Assembly: GCA_031396505.1 (NCBI GenBank)
Contig: JANNKX010000377.1
Location: 1-16,541 of the forward strand
DNA from: JAAFHS01 sp031396505
Lineage (GTDB): Bacteria > Pseudomonadota > Alphaproteobacteria > Rhodobacterales > Rhodobacteraceae
Direction: 5' to 3'
Length of the DNA: 16,541 bases
The notes under the pieces: model-generated
Databases searched by the model: none
Told to the model about the DNA's origin: nothing
Seen by the model: the letters and a program-made list of their open reading frames with translations, nothing else
In this document: positions 1 to 5,087 of the stretch, one piece after another
Layout of the letters: each line of letters begins with the position of its first letter
Position numbering within the stretch: the stretch's first letter is position 1
Position numbers and translations under genes: made by a program

Positions 1-172
1 AAGGCGCGTTGAACACGCCGTTAAACGGCCCTTCAATACCCTGTTGAAGGACCGTTTGAAGCGCATCTGCGGTCTGCAACATCGCGCAGGCATCGGCCTG
101 CATTCGGGCGACGATGGCCAAGGCAACGGCGGGATGATCCGGCGCGGCGGGATTGCGAAGATCGTCATTCAT
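1..172 (-). CDS. hypothetical protein of Mu-like element (partial, 3' end outside window)
   Basis: The first 57 codons of a leftward ORF start at the ATG at 172 and run off the left edge. The start overlaps the stop of the preceding 46-aa ORF as ATGA, which supports real, coupled translation. The visible part begins MNDDLRNPAAPDHPAVALAI and is mostly helix-forming (Ala, Met, Gln, Leu). I recognise no domain. Its place after a Mor-like gene suggests a small accessory protein of the element. The function is unknown. Confidence 0.5.
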   Translation of the reverse strand, partial: MNDDLRNPAAPDHPAVALAIVARMQADACAMLQTADALQTVLQQGIEGPFNGVFNAP

Positions 173-309
173 CGGTAATCATCAATGGGCAGGCGTGACA
201 CGATAATATTCTCCCGGCCATAGCACGACCGAAAGGTCGGAGCGCCATGCGGGGTTTGCGGGCAACCGGACTGGGGGGCCCCGCCGCCTGCACCTTTTCG
301 CGCCATCAT
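169..309 (-). CDS. small hypothetical protein, 46 aa
   Basis: The ORF begins with tandem ATG ATG. The first ATG (309-307) overlaps the TGA of the Mor-like gene as ATGA, and its own TGA (171-169) overlaps the ATG of the next gene the same way. The product is rich in Gly, Pro and Arg, carries two Cys residues (SGCPQ and RSCYG) and ends LPIDDYR. No domain, signal peptide or membrane segment is visible. The paired overlaps are the main evidence that it is translated. It might be a junction artefact between its neighbours, so confidence is moderate. Confidence 0.4.
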   Translation of the reverse strand: MMARKGAGGGAPQSGCPQTPHGAPTFRSCYGRENIIVSRLPIDDYR

Positions 310-650
310 TCCGCCCCTTTCAGCCAAGCGCGCACGGTCACATCTGCGATGCGCAGGCGGCGGGCGATTTTGGCGGTGGAATGGCCCTGCCATGCCATAA
401 CGGTTGCCAGCCATTTCGACGCCAGGGGCACACGGGATTGCAGCCGGTGCGCCTCGCGACAGAGCGCCGTCACATTGTCGGGGCCAATCAACTTTTCAAG
501 ATGTCCACGCCCCTGCGGGTTTTCAGGACTGTAAAGCTCGGCCCCGCCGAACGTCAGCAGGAAGTCCACCGTGAGGTCCGGCCCAAGAACCTCGACATAG
601 ACCGCGACCTGCGCGGGCGGTTTCGGGAAGGGGCGGACCAGTTCATTCAT
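306..650 (-). CDS. Mor-like helix-turn-helix transcriptional regulator of Mu-like element
   Basis: This is a 114-aa protein. Residues 13-42 form a helical segment ending in FGGAELYSP, which resembles the GG-x-x-V/L-Y-x-P turn of the Mor/C family that activates Mu middle and late promoters. Residues 74-80 (VPLASKW) and the helices at 82-110 (GHSTAKIARRLRIADVTVRAWL) read as the C-terminal HTH; IARRLRIADVTV is the recognition unit. The length is close to Mu Mor (129 aa). I chose the ATG at 650 because an in-frame extension to 749 has poor coding character and no domain match. A modest AAAGG lies upstream of 650. It overlaps the next gene by ATGA. It could also be an unrelated small HTH protein. 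The DNA-binding role is fairly secure, the Mor assignment less so. Confidence 0.6.
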   Translation of the reverse strand: MNELVRPFPKPPAQVAVYVEVLGPDLTVDFLLTFGGAELYSPENPQGRGHLEKLIGPDNVTALCREAHRLQSRVPLASKWLATVMAWQGHSTAKIARRLRIADVTVRAWLKGAE

Positions 651-768
651 GGCGGGGGAACCTTTGGGCTTTGCGATGAAGGCCCCACACCACGCGCGCC
701 GAGACGCAACCGCATGGTGCAGGGCCTTCGCAGGCGCGCGACTGGGCAAGACACGCGCCGTGCTTTGT

Positions 769-801
769 GCGGGCCGGGGGCGGACAAGACCCCCGGCCCG
801 C
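769..801 (-). terminator. strong GC-rich hairpin after the transposase gene
   Basis: Arms 769-780 (GCGGGCCGGGGG) and 790-801 are perfectly complementary over 12 bp around a 9-nt loop. The hairpin starts 6 bases past the transposase stop. No U-run follows on the minus strand, so it may be a transcription pause, a factor-dependent terminator or a 3'-end stabiliser that separates transposase expression from the Mor-like gene. Confidence 0.45.
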
Positions 802-806
802 GCAAA

Positions 807-2183
807 TCAATCTTTCAACGATCCGGGTGCCCGCCCGAGCTGCGCACAGATCGCATCGGCCACTTCGGACCCGGCACGATCGCCAGCCGACACGCCGGGC
901 GGTGTCCCGGACAGATGCTTCATTTCATGGGGCAGATGCGCAAACTGCGGCACTGATTTTGCAATGAAGGCGTCAAAGCTTGCCTCGTTCGACATGCAAA
1001 GCGCCGTCGCCCATTCCGTCATCGCGGGCGAGAGATAGCCCTTGCGCGTGGCACCCTTCACCTGCGCATGCCATCCGGTTTCCGCGATCTTCGCTTCCAG
1101 CATGCCCTTCGGTGACAGGCCACCCAATTGCCCCTGTTGCGGTGTCCCGTTGAACTGTGCAACCGCAAGGTGAATGTCCGTCAGCAACCGATCCGGGCCA
1201 TGCGGATAAGGGTCCACCCGCTTGCCCTTTGACTTTGTGGGGGAATTCATCCGGTCCCCGGCGATGTATCCGGGCAGCGCGCTCAGGTGACGCGCTTCCG
1301 GAATGCCGAACGCCCCTTCAAGACGCCCCTTGCCTTCCGGCGCATAGGGCCGCGACTTGATGACGCCAAGGCCCGCAATCTCTGCCATTGCGCAGAACCG
1401 CGCGACTGCCTCGGCCAACGCCGTGAATTCGCGGCCATTGTCGATCAGAATTTCGCGCGGAATGCCGCCCCAGGGGCAGGTGATCACACTGTAAAGCGAC
1501 CGCGCCACGTCCTGTTGCGTGATGCCTTGCCCCGGCCCAAGGATCACCGGCGTTGCCCAGACATAGTGACTGGACCCGTCCATCCACGCGATGATTACCA
1601 CGCGGATCGTTGTGCGCCCGTTCTTTGCCGCCGCATTCGCCGCCATGACCACGCGCGGATCACGCGACTGCAAGGCTTGGGCGATATCAAGGTCCGCCTT
1701 GTGCACATCGCCCATCAGCACTTCCATCGGGAAGCGGGTCAGGTCCCGGTGAACTCTGAATTCGGCAGTGTCAGAATACCGCTTGTGATCAGACAGATAG
1801 TCCCGCGCCGCCGTCATTTCGGCAAAGGGCATCACCCATGCGCCTGTCAGGCTGCACAGGTGCGCAAGCTGTGCCTTCGGTAGTCTGACACCCGCTGCGA
1901 CCGACAGGCGTTGCAGTTCTGTTGATGCCAAGCGCCGCGTTTCCCGCGCGCCGCGACCCTTCAGGATCAGCCCGCGCGCAATGGCTTCCAATCTCGCGGC
2001 GATGCTGTCTTGCACCGCATCCGGCAGTCCGCAATGATCCTGCCAGCGCCGCGTGATACGCACCCGCCGCTTGCCCTTGTCGCACCGCGCAACCTGGAAC
2101 AACGCCGCCACTCCGCCCGCCTCGGCAACCTGCACCCAATCCCGCAAGGTCCGCTCACTGAAACGCTGCCAGCCCGCCCCCAA
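807..2183 (-). CDS. Mu-type DDE transposase (MuA-like), N-terminally short
   Basis: A 458-aa protein with the MuA/integrase core. The probable catalytic triad is D159 (in LMGDVHKAD), D248 (in ILIDNGREF) and E289 (in APEGKGRLEG). After the core comes a beta-barrel-like region with the usual basic segment (about 300-400). Residues 8-50 (FSERTLRDW then a basic stretch) match the part of MuA-like proteins just before the core. The winged-helix and end-binding domains that normally make MuA homologues about 600-700 aa are missing. The only usable in-frame start is TTG at 2183, with a weak GGAAG 9 nt upstream. The frame continues upstream through one TGA (2192-2190) into the Ner-like gene. The role would be strand transfer of the element ends. 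Either an internal deletion removed the N-terminus or this is a shorter subfamily. No MuB-like target-selection ATPase gene follows. Confidence 0.85.
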   Translation of the reverse strand: MGAGWQRFSERTLRDWVQVAEAGGVAALFQVARCDKGKRRVRITRRWQDHCGLPDAVQDSIAARLEAIARGLILKGRGARETRRLASTELQRLSVAAGVRLPKAQLAHLCSLTGAWVMPFAEMTAARDYLSDHKRYSDTAEFRVHRDLTRFPMEVLMGDVHKADLDIAQALQSRDPRVVMAANAAAKNGRTTIRVVIIAWMDGSSHYVWATPVILGPGQGITQQDVARSLYSVITCPWGGIPREILIDNGREFTALAEAVARFCAMAEIAGLGVIKSRPYAPEGKGRLEGAFGIPEARHLSALPGYIAGDRMNSPTKSKGKRVDPYPHGPDRLLTDIHLAVAQFNGTPQQGQLGGLSPKGMLEAKIAETGWHAQVKGATRKGYLSPAMTEWATALCMSNEASFDAFIAKSVPQFAHLPHEMKHLSGTPPGVSAGDRAGSEVADAICAQLGRAPGSLKD

Positions 2184-2189
2184 GGAAGC

Positions 2190-2378
2190 TCACTTCCGCT
2201 GCTCTTTCATTCCCAGAGCAACCGCAATCCGATGGCTTTGCCCACGTAAGCCCCTGTTATGGAAATACAATACGGCACGAACCGAACGAACCGGAAATCC
2301 GTAGAGCTTCGCCCATTCCGGCAATATCATGCCTTTGGCAACCAGTTCGGACCGGAATTGTTGGGCTGTCTTTGACAT
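2190..2378 (-). CDS. Ner-like / Mu-type small DNA-binding protein
   Basis: A 62-aa HTH protein, the first gene of the leftward early cluster and divergent from the repressor. Residues 5-38 (FRSELVAKG...LPEWAKLYGFPVRSVRAVL) form the helix-turn-helix. The tail RGLRGQSHRIAVALGMK matches the R-G-x-x-H-x-IAVALG-L/M-K ending of small DNA-binding proteins found next to repressors in Mu-like phages. In Mu, Ner turns down the early and repressor promoters once lytic growth begins, and a similar role is inferred here. It starts at the ATG at 2378 with no strong Shine-Dalgarno sequence. Its TGA at 2192-2190 is in frame with the transposase, so read-through would give a fusion of about 523 residues carrying an N-terminal HTH. 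Confidence 0.7.
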   Translation of the reverse strand: MSKTAQQFRSELVAKGMILPEWAKLYGFPVRSVRAVLYFHNRGLRGQSHRIAVALGMKEQRK

Positions 2379-2423
2379 TGTGCTAACCTAGTGTATCGCA
2401 TGTGTACAACACAAAGGACACAA
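2379..2423. promoter_or_regulatory. divergent repressor/early promoter-operator region
   Basis: The 45-bp gap between the divergent Ner-like and repressor genes is AT-rich compared with its surroundings. It holds GTGTA twice, at 2391-2395 and 2402-2406 (11 bp apart, one helical turn), and the dyad GTGT-ACA-ACAC at 2402-2412, which is a fair operator candidate. TTGACA at 2372-2377 could be a -35 for the repressor, but the best -10 (TATCGC, 16 bp away) is poor. AAAGGA at 2413-2418 is the repressor ribosome-binding site. Confidence 0.5.
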
Positions 2424-2963
2424 ATGTCAGGGCGAACTGCAGGATCATTGCGGCCAATTGCCCGGCGTCTACGTTTCCTTAGGGGCGAAGCGACCCAAGA
2501 GGAATTTGCAAAGCGAGTGGGTATTTCACGGTCAGCTATTGCAAACTACGAAACCGGTCGGTCGATACCCGACGACTTCACTTTGGGCCGGATAGCAGAA
2601 AATACAGGTTTTCCAATTGATTACTTTAGTTCACAGTATGACCCTTCCGTCGAAAACAGCCTCGCGGGTGCGGTCGGTGATTTGATCGGGGGGATATCAG
2701 ATTGGACTGAGGATGAGGCAACCTTAGTAAGAATCTTGAGGCTGTGTGATCAGCCAACAATCGCGGAAGTACTGAGGGCCGTTGCGGCAGGCGCGGCAAG
2801 GCAAGAGTTTGTGGTTACGATCAGCACAATTTACACAGTCACCGAAGATATTCAGCGGCTCTTTGACTTGGGGGCAGGTAAGCGCCCTTTCCAGAAAGGA
2901 TCGGTCGCCACATATCGTGAAGACTCGCCACTCCACGCAACAGGCTTCAAAATCAAGTTTTGA
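2424..2963 (+). CDS. Xre/CI-type HTH repressor of Mu-like element
   Basis: A 179-aa protein with an N-terminal Xre-type HTH at about residues 12-66: PIARRLRFLR, then TQEEFAKRVGISRSAIANYE and GRSIPDDFTLGRIAENTG. The C-terminal half has no recognised peptidase motif (no Ser-Lys LexA-type pair that I can place). It presumably serves oligomerisation or signal sensing. I chose the start at 2424, not the in-frame ATG at 2391, because AAAGGA lies 5 nt upstream of 2424 and the alignment to Xre domains begins soon after. Divergent orientation from the Ner-like and transposase genes indicates the lysogeny repressor that blocks the early promoter. Codon use is more AT-rich than that of the host genes, as expected of acquired DNA. 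Confidence 0.75.
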   Translation: MSGRTAGSLRPIARRLRFLRGEATQEEFAKRVGISRSAIANYETGRSIPDDFTLGRIAENTGFPIDYFSSQYDPSVENSLAGAVGDLIGGISDWTEDEATLVRILRLCDQPTIAEVLRAVAAGAARQEFVVTISTIYTVTEDIQRLFDLGAGKRPFQKGSVATYREDSPLHATGFKIKF

Positions 2964-3024
2964 AAAGGTCCGCAGTAGGGTCCGCGCTTTTCACCCGATT
3001 GAACAAAATCAATACCTTACAGCC

Positions 3025-3061
3025 GTCCGCAATTGTGGTGCATTGGCGAACCATTGCGGAC
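3025..3061. repeat. inverted pair of candidate transposase-binding sites
   Basis: Plus-strand GTCCGCAAT at 3025-3033 is repeated exactly in inverted orientation at 3053-3061 (ATTGCGGAC), with 19 bp between. Over 18 bp the sites match the outer end repeat at about 14 and 13 positions. Two further partial copies, GTCCGCA (2968-2974) and GTCCGCG (2980-2986), lie 12 bp apart just after the repressor stop. Mu-like ends carry several such sites in mixed orientations. The dyad could also act as a terminator for the repressor gene. Confidence 0.5.
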
Positions 3062-3125
3062 TCTCACCCAACCCGCTTTATCCCACAAAATCAACGCCCT
3101 AACCCGCCCGCATTGCCCCTTGCAT

Positions 3126-3167
3126 TGCAGAATAATTAAAGACACTTACTGCAGAATAATTTCGGAC
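3126..3167 (-). repeat. direct 18-bp end repeats (candidate transposase-binding sites)
   Basis: Read on the minus strand, two units, GTCCGAAATTATTCTGCA (3167-3150) and GTCTTTAATTATTCTGCA (3143-3126), match at 15 of 18 positions and start 24 bp apart. Including the 6 bp before each, AAG-N-GTC is shared too. The AT-rich core contrasts with the GC-rich host DNA. The outer unit lies 6 bp from a TG that would be the element terminus (3173-3172), the spacing expected of an end-proximal transposase site. Confidence 0.65.
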
Positions 3168-3197
3168 GCTTCATCTGTCGAAATATCCTCGGGGGGT

Positions 3198-3220
3198 CAG
3201 GGGGGCAGACAGCCCCCCTG
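3198..3220 (-). terminator. hairpin terminator of rsfS-rlmH
   Basis: Arms CAGGGGGGC (3198-3206) and GCCCCCCTG (3212-3220) pair perfectly over 9 bp around AGACA, 2 bases past the rlmH stop. On the minus strand the hairpin is followed by a C-run and then GAGGATATTT, which as I recall is a common rhodobacterial context after terminators. There is no long U-run. Confidence 0.6.
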
Positions 3221-3222
3221 TC

Positions 3223-3693
3223 TCACGCCCGATGGTATGGCCCGCCACCCAGAATCGTCGCAGCCCGGTACAACTGTTCCGTCAGCATCACCCGCACCAG
3301 CAGATGTGGCCAAACCATCGCCCCGAAACTGATCGCCGTGTCTGCCCGCGCCCGCAGGCCTGCATCAATCCCGTTCGCCCCGCCGATCACGAACGCCACA
3401 TCCTGTCGCCCCGCGTCGCGCCACTGGGCCAGAGCCTGCGCAAATTCCGGGCTCGACATCACCCGCCCGCGTTCATCCATGCACACCAGCAGCGCCCCCG
3501 CCGGCACCGCGCGCGCCAGCAGGTCCGCCTCCGCTGCCATCCCGCCACCGCGTTTGTCCTCGACCTCATGCACGCTCAGCGGCCCAAGGCCAAGTGCCCG
3601 CCCCGTCCGGTCAAACCGTATGATATAATCATCAATCAATGTGCGCTCTGGCCCCGGCCGCAGGCGGCCCACGGCACACAGATGCACCCGCAT
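3223..3693 (-). CDS. rlmH: 23S rRNA (pseudouridine(1915)-N(3))-methyltransferase RlmH
   Basis: A 156-aa SPOUT-family methyltransferase that methylates N3 of pseudouridine 1915 in helix 69 of 23S rRNA on assembled 70S ribosomes, using S-adenosylmethionine. The trefoil-knot cofactor region is visible as FVIGGANGID, then ISFGAMVWPHLLVRVMLTEQ, and it ends GGGPYHRA, the usual C-terminal signature. The length equals the family norm (about 155) when the ATG at 3693 is used. Upstream in-frame codons lie inside rsfS and are rejected. The start overlaps the rsfS stop as TGATG, so the two are translationally coupled, the usual rsfS-rlmH pairing. Confidence 0.96.
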   Translation of the reverse strand: MRVHLCAVGRLRPGPERTLIDDYIIRFDRTGRALGLGPLSVHEVEDKRGGGMAAEADLLARAVPAGALLVCMDERGRVMSSPEFAQALAQWRDAGRQDVAFVIGGANGIDAGLRARADTAISFGAMVWPHLLVRVMLTEQLYRAATILGGGPYHRA

Positions 3694-4079
3694 CAGGCCT
3701 CGGAGGCCCGTTCCGCGCCCGATGGCAGCCACATCTTTTCCAGCTGATAGAACTCGCGCACTTCCGGGCGGAACACATGCACGATCACATCGCCCGCATC
3801 AATCAGCACCCAGTCTCCGGTTTCCTTGCCTTCGATCCGGCACAGCCGCCCGAAATCCGCCTTCAGACGGTCCACCAGCTTTTCCGAAATCGCGGCGACC
3901 TGACGCGATGACCGCCCCGAACAGATGACCATGTAATCGGCCATATCCGACCGTCCGCGCAGATCAATCTGCACCACGTCTTCGGCCTTGTCGTCTTCGA
4001 CAGATGCAACGATCTTGGCAAGCAGCACTTCGCTGGACACAGCATCCGTCATACGGGGCGCGCGGGTGCCAACCGGCAT
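3693..4079 (-). CDS. rsfS: ribosome silencing factor RsfS
   Basis: A RsfS/Iojap/DUF143-family protein that binds L14 on the 50S subunit and blocks subunit joining under slow growth. The core (DDKAEDVVQIDLRG, then ADYMVICSGRSSRQV, then GDWVLIDAGDVIVHVF, then REFYQLEKMW) covers most of the 128 aa. The start is uncertain. ATG 4079 and ATG 4052 both give plausible lengths, and neither has a good ribosome-binding site. The frame stays open to a TTG at 4172, but that stretch has non-coding third-base composition. A GGAGG lies 8 nt before an in-frame CTG in the extension, noted but not used. TTGCAA (4216-4211) and TAACGC (4193-4188), 17 bp apart, are a weak promoter candidate. Confidence 0.92.
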   Translation of the reverse strand: MPVGTRAPRMTDAVSSEVLLAKIVASVEDDKAEDVVQIDLRGRSDMADYMVICSGRSSRQVAAISEKLVDRLKADFGRLCRIEGKETGDWVLIDAGDVIVHVFRPEVREFYQLEKMWLPSGAERASEA

Positions 4080-4234
4080 GCCGGTTTCAGGATCAGAATG
4101 TGACAGGACAGCGTCCTCCGGTAAAACTGCAGGATCATGGGGCAAGGTAACACTCCGCACATCAAATCTCAATGACGCGAAGGCGGTGCGTTACCCCTCA
4201 CAGGCGGCCATTGCAAGGGCCTATGTTGCCCGTG

Positions 4235-4260
4235 GGCGGTGCGCGGTGGCGGGCACCGCC
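4235..4260 (-). terminator. possible hairpin after the SOUL-family gene
   Basis: Arms GGCGGTGC (4235-4242) and GCACCGCC (4253-4260) pair over 8 bp with a 10-nt loop, 23 bases past the stop of the leftward SOUL-family gene. There is no U-run, so the terminator role is inferred from position only. Confidence 0.35.
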
Positions 4261-4283
4261 GTCAAGCACGGCACAGGGCGGCC

Positions 4284-4865
4284 TTATTCCACCGTAAACG
4301 CCACCTCGTTGCGCCGCAGCATCGGCAACGTCATTGGCCCGTCATAGAAGTAGAAATGCGGACCCGCCATGATCGTCAGATCCTGCCCGTTGGCCCAAGT
4401 GCGCAGATCATCGGATGATTTTATCAGCGTCGCGTGATCCCTGCGCCCCGAAAACCGCAGTGTGACCTGTCGCGCCGGTGGCACATCCACAAACCGGATG
4501 CGCGCATCATCGGGCGCGGGCAGGCTGCCACGCTCAAAGGCCGCAGGCATCATGAACCGCACCGTCCATTGCCCTTCGCCATCGGGCGTCTGCGCCACCG
4601 GCACCGTCATCGCGATTTTCGTGCCCGCCGCATTGCCGCCAAAGATATAGCCCGCCAGCATGCGAAAGCCTGCACCGATTGCATCTTCGCGGTCGCCACC
4701 TACCGTCACCTCGGCCACCAGATGCGCGCCGTATGCGCGCACCTCATATGCCGCATCCGCCCGTTCTACCGTGTAGGGCGGCATTTCATTCCCCTTATAG
4801 GCGTCGCCCATCGCCTGTGTTGCCGCCATGATTGCCCCCATCAGCCCTGCGATCATCGCACGCAT
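4284..4865 (-). CDS. SOUL heme-binding family protein, probably exported
   Basis: A 193-aa protein. Residues 1-20 (MRAMIAGLMGAIMAATQAMG) look like a signal peptide with one Arg and a hydrophobic core. Residues 28-190 fit the SOUL/HBP fold: PPYTVERADAAYEVRAYGAHLVAE, FRMLAGYIFGGN, the family hallmark TKIAMTVPVAQT, and WTVRFMMPAAF. The C-terminal YFYDGPMTLPMLRRNEV is the usual closing strand. Bacterial members bind heme or other tetrapyrroles in vitro; the physiological role is unclear. The start at 4865 has GGGAG about 9-13 nt upstream. The frame is open much further upstream (to 6053), but that is antisense to leuC and is rejected. It is transcribed away from leuC and shares the upstream gap with the leuC promoter. 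Confidence 0.85.
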   Translation of the reverse strand: MRAMIAGLMGAIMAATQAMGDAYKGNEMPPYTVERADAAYEVRAYGAHLVAEVTVGGDREDAIGAGFRMLAGYIFGGNAAGTKIAMTVPVAQTPDGEGQWTVRFMMPAAFERGSLPAPDDARIRFVDVPPARQVTLRFSGRRDHATLIKSSDDLRTWANGQDLTIMAGPHFYFYDGPMTLPMLRRNEVAFTVE

Positions 4866-4901
4866 TTTCCGCTCCCGCCCTCGATCTAACCCTGACATAG
4901 C

Positions 4902-4930
4902 TTGATCGCCGCCGGAATCACGCGTATCAG
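4902..4930 (+). promoter_or_regulatory. candidate sigma70-type promoter of leuCD
   Basis: TTGATC (4902-4907) and TATCAG (4925-4930) are separated by exactly 17 bp, each matching the consensus hexamer at 4 of 6 positions. The predicted transcript start (about 4937-4938) coincides with the ATG of a 29-codon ORF, and leuC starts about 150 nt further on. Confidence 0.5.
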
Positions 4931-4937
4931 GCAGGGC

Positions 4938-5027
4938 ATGAACACGCCAATCATCCTGGATGACCACGCGCGCCTGCCGTGGCGCTTTGCCCGCGAAAAC
5001 CGGTGCGTCCTCGCGCGGCTTGCCTGA
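4938..5027 (+). CDS. possible 29-aa leader peptide upstream of leuC
   Basis: ATG to TGA, 29 codons, beginning MNTPIILDDHARLPWRF and ending VLARLA. Nearly every third position is G or C, as in the host genes, unlike the DNA just after its stop. The ATG sits where transcription from the upstream promoter candidate should begin, so it may be translated without a leader; only a weak AGG precedes it. It has four Leu and five Arg codons, not clustered, and I see no terminator hairpin with a U-run between it and leuC, so a classical leucine attenuator is not supported. It could be a short upstream ORF, a remnant, or chance. Confidence 0.35.
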   Translation: MNTPIILDDHARLPWRFARENRCVLARLA

Positions 5028-5087
5028 AGCACGCCCCGTTGCGCCGCTTCCCGTCACCCCCAAGCCATCCCAAGAAATGAGACCGCC

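Larger units (their letters stand above)
1..3173. mobile_element. Mu-like transposable prophage/element, repressor-proximal end (partial)
   Basis: The gene order matches the early end of Mu-like phages: a rightward HTH repressor divergent from a leftward Ner-like protein, then a DDE transposase, then a Mor-like activator. The outer boundary is set at 3173 because plus-strand CA at 3172-3173 (TG on the other strand, as in Mu ends) sits 6 bp outside the first of two direct 18-bp repeats that look like transposase-binding sites. Host genes (rlmH, rsfS) begin just beyond. The repressor gene and its surroundings are visibly more AT-rich than the flanking host genes. The element leaves the window at position 1, so its other end, target duplication and structural genes cannot be seen. 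The transposase seems to lack N-terminal domains and no MuB gene follows it, so the element may be defective or a reduced relative. Confidence 0.8.

Noticed and set aside
650..749. Upstream extension of the Mor-like protein to 749
   Set aside because: The 33 added residues lie over an imperfect dyad and show no conservation-like pattern; ATG 650 fits the expected protein size.
381..956. Rightward 191-codon frame opposite the Mor-like and transposase genes
   Set aside because: No domain, and it is antisense to better supported genes.
3100..3130. Pair of GCATTGC repeats 12 bp apart, considered as a short tandem or CRISPR-like repeat
   Set aside because: Only two copies with no spacer structure; more simply part of the element end.
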